From the NCBI GenBank assembly GCA_022113835.1, contig JAILWY010000012.1, positions 16,120,001 through 16,184,000 on the forward strand: 64,000 bases of DNA, in the 5' to 3' direction. The position numbers and the translations under genes are program-made. This DNA is from Atopsyche davidsoni (Eukaryota; Arthropoda; Insecta; Trichoptera; Hydrobiosidae). The first letter of the stretch is position 1. Each line of letters begins with the position of its first letter. Below the pieces are notes generated by a model. The model worked only from the letters and a program-made list of their open reading frames with translations, did no database searches and was not told where the DNA came from. This document shows, one piece after another, positions 48,531-64,000 of the stretch.

Positions 48531-48841
48531 TTTTTCACACTATCCTGGTTGAATACGTATAAAGCACTGTATATTTTAAATGCCAATGTGGTTGTTTTTA
48601 GATAAATTTACATTGGATAACACAAACATAAATTCATTTGACAAAGCATGTGAACTTTGTTATGGAGCTAAAAAGTACATGCTGCCACATTTAGTAAAAA
48701 AAATGCACAAAATACCTGTGGTCTGATCTGTATCCCAAGAATGCCTGCAGAGCCTATGAATTTGCAAAATTATTTGAAGAACTAGTCTTCAGGGTCTTCA
48801 CTAAAATAAACATAGTACAGAATTTCATAATCTACCGTTCA
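48531..48841 (+). pseudogene. Degenerate inverted copy of BTB-BACK-PHR gene exon 2
   Basis: Matches the reverse complement of about 53238-53560 at high identity, including intron on both sides (left TTTTTCACACTATCCTGGTT; right TTCACTAAAATAAACATA). It still reads NINSFDKACELCYGAKKYML before a frameshift (an extra A in AGTAAAAAAAATG) and a short deletion where the parent encodes PVLMEK. Because intron is included, this is a DNA-level duplication and not a retrocopy. Its orientation is opposite to the parent. Confidence 0.93.
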
Positions 48842-49012
48842 CAGATCCTAGTTACAACTATATTAGTTACAAATCTTAATTAATTTATATAAGATTACTT
48901 TATAATACAACGACATTGCTGCCGATCCGTCAACTAGCATCAGTTAATTAGTTCAATTCTCCAGACTAAAAAGATATTATAAAATAGAATTATTTTCCGA
49001 GACTTCACGAGA

Positions 49013-49174
49013 TCAGTAAGTAAATATTATGGAGCGTATCAGCCCGTCCCTGACCGAGTCGCTGGACTGTCCGACTCCAAAACTGAAGAACACAGAATCA
49101 CAGCCGAGTCTTTGACAGCAAACGCCTAGCGGGTACCAACCGAACTTATTGAAGACTACACCCACTTTGTAAAC
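49013..49174 (-). CDS. BTB gene exon 7 (end of PHR domain, stop)
   Basis: Acceptor (minus strand) ACTTTAAG then VYKVGVVFNKFGWYPLGV and DGLIRSIIFTY, with TGA at 49015-49013. No canonical AATAAA is seen on the minus strand before 48843; TATAAA variants are present. Confidence 0.93.
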   Translation of the reverse strand, partial: VYKVGVVFNKFGWYPLGVCCQRLGCDSVFFSFGVGQSSDSVRDGLIRSIIFTY

Positions 49175-52100
49175 CTTAAAGTAAAATATACATATTTTAT
49201 TATAATTACTTTGAGGACCATAAGAATGAACAAAATAAAAAGATCAACAGGTAATTCTCAAAACAAACAGATAAATATTATTTTCATGAATTTATCTATT
49301 GTGATTTATTTTTTAAGCAATTATATACATTCACTGTGTAAAAATAAAGTGTAAACTACTCAAAAAGAACTTGTTGCTTGTGCTTTCGAGTGAATGCAAC
49401 TAAAAGATCTTGAATTTTCAAAATTAATTGATTATAGTTACCTTATTTCTCTGTATATAGAATGGTCTGTTGAATGTGATCTCCAACAAGGATCTATAAG
49501 GCACCCGCGATGTGTAGTGTGTGTAGGTGAGACGGGACCCGTCAGCGTCCAGGAGGTGAGCGTAAAGCAGCTCAGAGTAGGTTCCTGGAGCAGGTATAGA
49601 CTGCGGATCCTCTCCGAGCACCTGAGTTGGCACCTTGAAGAATAAAATTGAATAATTCAAAACAACTACACTTTAGCACAGAATTTTTTTGTGATAATCC
49701 AATAGGCTTTTAAGACTATAAATTCAAACCTGATTAATACAAAATTCAGATCCCACCTATGGACCTGAACACCTCTAGTGTCAAATATTATTAATGTACA
49801 TTTTAATTATCCTGTGTACCAAAAGCTTTCAAGTAACTGAAGAGTTGGAGTGTTGCAATGCCATTCATCATTGAAAATTATAAAATGAACTAACCTGTAT
49901 TCCGATAATGCAGATATTCTTGTCTACGGTGAATGTAACAGAGCAGTCGAGCACGCTGGTATTAAGGCAGTCAGTCTGGTGCACAATAGAGCGCTGGCAG
50001 TAGAATTTGCTGTAGTCACGGCTGTCCTGCTGTGCCGAGGGGTGTGGTGCCAGCGGCAGGGGCGGCGGGCCAGAGCCACTAGCCTCCGCTAGCACTGGGC
50101 TCGGGGAGTCCACGATGAAACTCGGCAACTGAAGATATTGTAAATTCTATTTATACAATTGTTCTATAATTATAAAATAGCAATATTGTTTGTACTAAAC
50201 ACAAGTTATAACTGGGATTTTTGAACCCAAAAACCTTAATGTTTAAATAAAAGTAGTTAATTTCAAATTATGAGAGAATCAAAAAATTACAGGTGGTTGG
50301 CTACATTTAGAGCCCCGACTTCAATTTTATGATGGCTTTCTCAAACTGATTTTATAATCTAATAAGGCGATATTCAACTGATCATTTAAATTTACCGTGA
50401 TAAGTTATAATTATCATAATATTTAAAATAAAATACTTAAGTCATTTTTCCACATGTTAATTTTATTGGTGACCGGTTTCACCAACCTTACACGTTAGCA
50501 TTACCAAACTGAGTACTCTCTGTCAAACTCCACCAAGTACTTCCTGTAGTCAAAGTCAAAAAATTGATTACTTATCTTGGCTTAACTTTTTTTCTGTAAA
50601 ATTTACATCAAGCTTACAACGCTGCATCAAGGATAGAAAAATATTCTTGAATAAATTTACGAATAAAATACTTTTCAAGTCAGAAATTCTAAAATTTATT
50701 AATGTATGAATTAGAAAAGGAACGAAAACACATTATTCACGCAATTCAACAACACTCATCTATTTAAAGCCGAAAAGGTGGGCCATGAAATGGTGTCTGA
50801 TTTAGGAGACGTTTAATTTTATGGTCCTATTAAAATTGTGTTTACATTCAAATTTATGTATAGAATATTTTTACTGCGGGAATCATTTTAGTCTAAGCAT
50901 ACTTCAAATAGAAACATGTAATTTGAGATTTACGATATGTGGAATACACTCTACTTAGAATTTTGGACAAATGGTGTTGCTTGTATAAAGAATTATCGAT
51001 CATAAAATAATTCAATACACGACATACGTAGATAGCCTGAGCTCAAGCTGAACAAAGTTCAAAAAAAATCAATTAGTTACCAAATACTTTCAACAAAAAC
51101 AATGAATAGTGACACCACTTTTTTTTTATCCGTTTCACAAGCGATTGCTGCACATGCTCTAATTGCTAACTTTAATGTAACTTTTGCTTAGTATATACTT
51201 GAAGAAAAAAGGAATTAACTAATAAAATCTGAGTAGCGCCTATATGAAACATAAAAATTTCAGCCTCAGTTGTGAGAATTGGTTGTTTTAATGCATCCAA
51301 AGAGATAAATAATCAAACAAATGGCATCAATTACCCAAATTTCCCAGCAACAAATAAATGTTAAATTTTTAATAAACAAGCCAATCAGGGGGATATTGTT
51401 AAGTTTCTTTTTGAGATTCAGGTTACACAAGTTGTTAGGAGACAACGGCATTAGTATCAGGATATTGCTAGGAACAGACACAGGACACGGCCCACCTGGT
51501 GAGATGTTGAACTGAAATAATTACTAATGCTGGGAGAACTAATCAGGCAGCTGTTTCACCAGAGTGAATATTCCACTTGGTTAAGCGTTGCAGGGTCGAC
51601 TCTTCCTGAATATTGATTGCAAATAATGAATTATAAAATATTTTATATTAACAGATTACAACACATGATTATAGTAAGGCCTTGTGGTCCAGGGGCTCCA
51701 GGTTAATAGGGTTAATAGGGTTTAAATTAAATATATAATAATAACAAATAATACTTCATGGATTGCCCAAGTCAACTTTTCTTCAATAAAATTGTAATAA
51801 ATTCATGAAAAAGTAAGTTTGAAAGATAGGGATCTATCAAATAGCTATAAAGAGTGTACTTACAGGTCTAAAAAGAGATTTTGTCCGCTGCTCAGTGGAT
51901 GTGCTGAAGCCCTCGGGCATGGGAACTCCGCAACACGGAGACGAGATGTTCATTAGGATTGCAAACGCTTCAGTTTCACTTAGAAGGTTGGAGCGGACGA
52001 GCCCCTCGGCAAACTGCTGCGGAGACAAGGTCAGGAAGCGAATCTTTTGAATGGCATTCCGGATTGATAATGTCTGATGGGATGTTGAGCATTCGGCTGG

Positions 52101-53899
52101 AATAAGAGCAAATAATAACTTGTAATATAATTAATGATGTAAAAAGGAATATTTTATTTCTACCACAAGTTAGCCTTCTTTATATAGAGAGATACTTCAT
52201 AAAAAAGTTCAAAGTCGTAGATTACTGGGCTCTATTTTACTTAAGCCACTTTTATAATCATTGAAAGTATTTGATGGTGTATTGACGGTTTCTTGCTGAA
52301 GTTTTGCTTGTCAACTTGGAGTGGTACACTCGATATAGTGAATTGATGCCATTTACTGCTATCAAATATATTAAGTGGGACAGTATAATCAATCATAATC
52401 TTAAGAGAATCTTTTTTTAATATATTTTCAGCCCCGACAAGTACTGTGGTACTATTTTCTGGATCATAATGAATCTAAGAAAATTCAACTTCACAAAAAA
52501 AAAAATTAGGAATCTATATAATAAGTTTCATTCCTGTCATAATTTATGAAACACACATAAATCACAGAGTAGTTAGTTTGTGATATTTAATGTGTTTATA
52601 AAAATAATGTTTATAGTAGATTTTTTGTGTTATGTTAATGTACAGATACAATTTTACAAAACAAACTTAAATATACACACCTGGAGGAACATTGGCTAGG
52701 AGTTTATTGGGAGCAGCAACAGAGATCATCGCATGGGTGGTTGAGTTACTGCTAGAGGGTTCACTGGGCGAAGGTACATTAGGAGAAGGCTCATTGGATG
52801 AGGGTGCACTCGGTGAAGGCTCGGCAGGCGTAGGGGAGTTGTTTTGCGTTCGGGGGGTCTTTATCTGCTCCGGAGGCTGGGGCAGGACAGAAGGTGGAGA
52901 ATTGTGTTGGTTGTTGGCTTGAGCAATGGAGTACCGCACAGCTGCGTCAAACAGTTCCAGCTCACTTTCTATGTTGAGATAGCTCTGCTCGAAAACAGTG
53001 ACTATTGTGCCTAGTTCAACTTCTTCAAAACTCGGTTCACGTAAAACTTCCATCGTTTGAGTGCAGATTATCTAAAAAAAAATAGTTTTTTGTAATCAAA
53101 CAAAATTACAATTAGCAATAAATTTTACCAACAGACTCAGTAACAGTCATAACAGTGATAATAATAATAACATTAGTACAAAAAATGTAAAAAAAAACTG
53201 GTTAATTCATATTCAGAAATAATTCTGATGAAGCCAATGAAAGGTAGATTATAAAATTTAGTATTATGTTTATTTTAGTGAATACCTGAAGACACTTCTC
53301 CATAAGGACTGGTTCTTCAAATAATTTAGCGAATTCATAGGCTCTGCAGGCATTCTTGGGATACAGATCAGACCACAGGTATTTTGTGCATTCTTCTACT
53401 AAATGTGGCAGCATGTACTTTTTAGCTCCATAACAAAGTTCACATGCTTTGTCAAATGAATTTATGTTGATGTTATCAGTGTAAATGTATCTAAAAATAA
53501 CACATTGGTATTTAAAACATACAGTGCTACATAAGTAATCAACCAGGATAGTGTGAAAAAAGAACTGGTACCGACAGGAGAATAAAAAATACAATAGATC
53601 GGGAAGTTAGTATAAAATATAAAAATTGTATCTTACTCAAGCAAAGCTTTGAACGCATCGGGCTGCACATCTAGGATTGGTATTGGATCATTTCTTTCGG
53701 CCATCCCACCGTAAAACATGGCTTCAAATACCGGAGAAGCCATAGCGAGGAGTAGCTTGTGACCCCTCACAAGGACTTGGTTGGGCTCGGCACCCACCAG
53801 AAATCTGCAATCCGACCACTGTCCCGAGTGCAACAAGTATTCTCCCCGTTGCTTCACTTCTTTGCAGGATATCTGCCAGTCACACGACAGCGCCGCCAT
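49013..53899 (-). CDS. BTB-BACK-PHR domain protein (BTBD1/2/3/6-like), 7 exons
   Basis: BTB-BACK-PHR proteins of this family act mainly as Cullin-3 substrate adaptors in the cytoplasm. Exons in coding order: 53899-53637, 53490-53286, 53071-52681, 52096-51864, 50128-49895, 49633-49442, 49174-49013; 559 codons plus stop, all phases consistent. BTB is at residues about 20-125 (SDCRFLVG, GHKLLLAMASPVFEAMFYGG, ILDVQPDAFKALLEYIYTD). BACK is about 130-340, interrupted at about 210-285 by a Pro/Ser/Glu-rich insert. PHR is about 405-559 (VTFTVDKNICIIGIQ, GTYSELLYAHLLD, ITFNRPFYI, VGVVFNKFGWYPLG, DGLIRSIIFTY). The ATG at 53899 gives MAALSCDWQ and sits right after a possible acceptor (TATATCAG), so an upstream UTR exon is likely. 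It is related to insect lute and vertebrate BTBD6, but I cannot assign exact orthology. Confidence 0.93.
49442..49633 (-). CDS. BTB gene exon 6 (PHR domain)
   Basis: Acceptor TTCTTCAAG, donor AAG|GTAACT, phase 0 at both ends. Encodes VPTQVLGEDP, GTYSELLYAHLLDADGSRL and ITFNRPFYIQRNK. Confidence 0.94.
49895..50128 (-). CDS. BTB gene exon 5 (linker and start of PHR)
   Basis: Acceptor ATATCTTCAG, donor CAG|GTTAGT, phase 0. Encodes a Pro-rich linker (GSGPPPLPLAPHP), then the PHR start with FTVDKNICIIGIQ. Confidence 0.92.
50129..51863. other. BTB gene intron 4
   Basis: 1.7 kb, AT-rich. A repeat GGTTAATAGGGTTAATAGGG occurs at about 51702-51721. No coding exon was recognised within. Confidence 0.7.
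51864..52096 (-). CDS. BTB gene exon 4 (second part of BACK)
   Basis: Acceptor CTCTTATTCCAG, donor CCT|GTAAGT. Encodes IRNAIQKIRFLTLSPQQFAE and GLVRSNLLSETEAFAIL, typical of the BACK C-terminal helices in BTBD1/2/3/6 proteins. Confidence 0.92.
52097..52680. other. BTB gene intron 3
   Basis: 0.58 kb, AT-rich, no features recognised. Confidence 0.75.
52681..53071 (-). CDS. BTB gene exon 3 (BACK with Pro/Ser/Glu insert)
   Basis: Acceptor TTTTTTTTAG, donor CCAG|GTGTGT. Encodes FEEVELGTIVTVFEQSYLNI and LFDAAVRYSIAQAN, then a disordered stretch built on a 15-bp repeat (EPSPSAPSSNEPSPNVPSPS). Leaves phase 1. Confidence 0.92.
52758..52832 (-). repeat. Coding minisatellite, five 15-bp units
   Basis: Plus-strand units GGTTCACTGGGCGAA, GGTACATTAGGAGAA, GGCTCATTGGATGAG, GGTGCACTCGGTGAA and GGCTCGGCAGGCGTA. 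On the coding strand they give x-E-P-S-type repeats in the BACK insert. Confidence 0.85.
53286..53490 (-). CDS. BTB gene exon 2 (end of BTB, start of BACK)
   Basis: Acceptor TGTTATTTTTAG, donor CAG|GTATTC. Encodes YIYTDNININSFDKACELCY, GAKKYMLPHLVEECTKYLW and NACRAYEFAKLFEEPVLMEK. This is the exon duplicated in inverse at 48.6 kb. Confidence 0.95.
53637..53899 (-). CDS. BTB gene exon 1 (start, BTB domain)
   Basis: The ATG at 53899-53897 is chosen because MAALSCDWQISCKEVKQRGE matches the usual spacing to the BTB core. In-frame upstream ATGs at 53914 and further are possible if the upstream sequence is exonic. Donor GA|GTAAGA, phase 2. Confidence 0.88.
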
Positions 53900-54560
53900 C
53901 TGATATAACGACATATAATTTATCAGCATAATATACAAAACAAAGGGTAAACCAGAGGAAAACAAAAGAGAAGTAGAATCCGATGGACAGCGGCATTATT
54001 TATTTAATTTGAAATATTTTAACTTAAATATTGGTCCAAATGTAAGAATGATTTCCAGTTCAAAAGTGTCATATTTTGATTTGAACTAGAACACTGCACT
54101 AGCGACAAACCAGAGAAAAAGGGTTAAAAAAATGTCGGATGTGTAAAATCATATCGAAATTAATATTTAGATAATTAATCAAACAGACAAGGTTTGGTTA
54201 TTTTAAGGAAGTATTCGACATATATTTTTTTTCTTTTAAGCATCTTGGCAGACAAAATAAAAACAATAAATTTTAAATATCATTCAAAGCTTTCGATCTA
54301 CAACTAAATGTATTTAGTTTCGATATTATATAGAGCCATAAATATTTGTTTATTTTTACCCCGGCGTTTCCTTTTCTATCCAGGGTTTATGAAAATAGTA
54401 TTTCGCGAATGTCAGAAAACAGAAAATATAGCAATTAAAAATCATAAATAATGAAGAGCGGACCGCTCTGAAGTTGGTCCGGAACACTCAAGCGCCAACT
54501 TCCGCTAACTTCATTGTGATTTGCATCGAAGCGGTTTCTCAGTGAAGCGATTTAGTGGAT
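53900..54560. promoter_or_regulatory. Shared upstream region of BTB gene (-) and Rok (+)
   Basis: The two genes diverge from here, about 1.1 kb between start codons. An AT-rich section (about 53990-54360) is followed by a GC-richer block at 54450-54560 that probably holds the Rok transcription start. Core promoter motifs are not clear enough to assign. Confidence 0.5.
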
Positions 54561-54603
54561 AAATTTATAGACATTTTATGATTCCGATCCCCATGGAAGA
54601 AAG
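54450..54603 (+). other. Candidate Rok 5' UTR exon with short uORF
   Basis: GC-richer sequence ending GAAGAAAG|GTAAGG at 54603 could splice to the acceptor AAAGTTTTAG at 54972. An upstream ATG (54578) would then open a short frame ending at TAG soon after the junction, before the real start. The left boundary is a guess. Confidence 0.35.
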
Positions 54604-55029
54604 GTAAGGAATCAGACTTTCGTTATGCGAAATATCGCGTAAAACCGCAACGCGGCATCGGCGATGGTACGATCCAGCGCACTTGATGTTATCGAACAAG
54701 GACCCACCTTCGACTGTGACTGTCATTATTTTACAAGCCTGGCTGTCACGAAGCCGAGTTAACGTCTCTATTCTGCACATTTCGGTCGATACGGTTGAAA
54801 ATTATGTACACAATGCAGTTGATGTCCCATTTGATCTGCACTAATGTGATATATTTAAGTTTTTTGTGTCGCGGAGGGCTCCTCGAGTTCGTATTCAGAG
54901 TCCGAATAAACATTCTATGACCTCATACTTACGCGTTCTCGGATAACTCTGACTTTGTTTTAAAAGTTTTAGGAGAATGCACTCCGGACGGAGCTAGTGG
55001 TGCGCAAATCGGGCCGCTAAGAGACATAA

Positions 55030-62601
<7,572 letters not shown>

Positions 62602-63391
62602 GTAAGTACTTTTTATATTACTAAAATTTCTATGTTATCATACACATTCCTATTTTATGTTTTGTTTTGATGGATCAAACTGTTTTGTCAGTAAAATGTT
62701 AATTTGTATAATATCTTTACTTTGAGCAGAAATAACCTTACTGGTTTTACTAATTTCACTTTAAACCTTTCTCTATAAAACAGTTAAACCTTCGTTTTAC
62801 AAAAGTTTGTTTAATTTTACATATTTTCTGATGAATCAAATGATAATTGTGATCCTGACAAAAATCAAGATCGTTCAAATGAAATTTGTCTCATTGTGGA
62901 ATTCAATATTACATCAATATTTCAAATATATGTATCTCTCACAAAATCTCTTATGGGCGAGACATATTCAACTGCAAATAAACCTTTTTTCAATAGTTTA
63001 AAAATTATGAGTTGCCTTCTCAAACAAATCATTTTCTGTGATTTCTCTATAAGCATAGCATATGCTGGAAATGTAGTAAACCAGACAGCTGTACTCGCCT
63101 CTTATTAAAACCACTTGCTCTCTTGCCTGCCTCCTGCTCGTGATCCTAAGCTCACACTAAAACGAGTAGTTTGACTTCTCGTTCAGATTGTGTGAGTTTC
63201 AATATCTCCCTGACAAAATGACAATTTGAAATGTATTCATTTTAAAATGCTAAAATGAGATGTAGACGCAAAGAATTTTGATATTCGAAAATGCAGAGCT
63301 TATTATTTCAAGTACTATTTTTTGTGTGCAACAATAAATTACATGTATCGATTAGTCGCTGATGAACTTCTTCTGATTCTTCCTTTTATAG

Positions 63392-63430
63392 CGTATGGCA
63401 TAGAAACAAATCAGCAATGTCTTCAGTTAG
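63392..63430 (+). CDS. Rok: Candidate 39-nt Rok microexon
   Basis: Acceptor TTCTTCCTTTTATAG, donor TTAG|GTACGT. Phase 1 in and out, open frame, would add PYGIETNQQCLQL after ECK in the C1 domain. The splice sites are good, but there is no homology support. Confidence 0.4.
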
Positions 63431-63686
63431 GTACGTGATTGGATGTGGTTTTGAAGTACATTTTTAAATACTTAACATTCAGAGCACTGAGGATATCGCT
63501 GTAAACCAATGTTCATATCAGATACATGTAGCATAGTGACTCGAACAAGCCAGGCACTTTGGCCCACTTGACCATCATTCACCTGTCACTTGTATATTTG
63601 TCTTTAGTCAATATCTGTACCTATATGTATATTTGTTATAATACACGCTATAAAAGCACTTTTGTGTTACGATTGTGTTGGCACAG

Positions 63687-63710
63687 TGGATTCATTTGAT
63701 GTCTCGGAGA
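63687..63710 (+). CDS. Rok: Candidate 24-nt Rok microexon
   Basis: Acceptor GTGTTGGCACAG, donor GAGA|GTAAGT (consensus). Phase 1 in and out, open frame: VDSFDVSE if spliced after the 39-nt exon, LDSFDVSE if spliced directly to exon 10. Confidence 0.4.
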
Positions 63711-64000
63711 GTAAGTTTTTGAGGCTATTTGAGAATTATATATGCATATAAATTGTGCAAGTACTTTCTTTTTTTTTCTTTTTTTAATTTATAAGTATAT
63801 ATAAAAACCAAACAGTATACAAGATTGCAAAGATTTATCACTTGAAACAGTGACCTTTTTCTCCAAGTTCGAGCAAAGTATTATTTGTTACAAAATGCGT
63901 ATGACTTCATCTTCATTTATAGTTGTATACTAAATTAATGTCAGTTATGAAGTTGAGTTAAAATCAAATTGAGTAATGAATTTTACTAGTTCTTTCTGCC

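Larger units (their letters stand above)
62602..64000. other. Rok intron 10, incomplete
   Basis: AT-rich to the right edge. No sequence resembling the continuation of C1 (CHxxCH) was found, so the next constitutive exon is outside. Two candidate microexons are listed separately. Confidence 0.7.

Noticed and set aside
54565..54780. 71-codon minus-strand frame upstream of Rok
   Set aside because: No similarity to the BTB gene N-terminus or to other proteins; it overlaps the probable Rok leader.

Overview
The window is AT-rich animal nuclear DNA, almost certainly from an insect. Its three protein-coding genes are split by GT-AG introns of about 80 bases to 3.3 kb, and the non-coding DNA carries mariner, hAT-like and MITE-type remnants. 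I cannot fix the insect order from the sequence alone. I found no bacterial features, no complete tRNA or rRNA gene and no CRISPR array.

Region 1-27.68 kb has no recognisable conserved coding exon. It is AT-rich sequence with GC-rich islands (about 6.6, 10.2-10.9, 17.9 and 20.2 kb) that could be enhancers, promoters or untranslated first exons of the gene to the right. It also holds many small mobile elements: two hAT-like MITEs, a TTAA-flanked MITE, an internally deleted mariner, a dispersed MITE family with TACACACGYTGC ends, tRNA-like SINE heads, a four-copy repeat family with residual coding potential, and a 70-bp near-perfect inverted repeat.

Region 27.69-44.19 kb (+) is an NFAT5/TonEBP-type NFAT gene. 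I assembled ten coding exons with consistent phases (1272 codons plus stop). They give a His/Lys/Met-rich N-terminus, a two-part Rel homology region and a long Met/Ser/Gln/Asn-rich C-terminal region. A long AT-rich 3' UTR probably runs to about 47.6 kb.

Region 47.7-48.84 kb is a junction zone: a (TA)n microsatellite, a decayed mariner, and fused to it a degenerate inverted copy of exon 2 of the neighbouring BTB gene, including flanking intron.

Region 49.01-53.90 kb (-) is a BTB-BACK-PHR domain gene. Seven coding exons give 559 codons plus stop, with a Pro/Ser/Glu minisatellite inside the BACK region. It is tail-to-tail with NFAT and head-to-head with the next gene, sharing an upstream region of about 0.6-1.1 kb.

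Region 55.03 kb to the right edge (+) is a Rho-associated kinase (Rok/ROCK) gene. Ten coding exons (1264 codons) cover the kinase domain, AGC tail, coiled coil, Rho-binding segment, split PH domain and the start of the C1 zinc finger; the final exons lie beyond the window. One intron is GC-AG, and two symmetric phase-1 candidate microexons (39 and 24 nt) sit at the break in C1.

The three genes are not an operon or an obvious pathway. NFAT5-type factors and ROCK both connect to osmotic and cytoskeletal stress in other animals, but the clustering here may simply be chance or conserved synteny.
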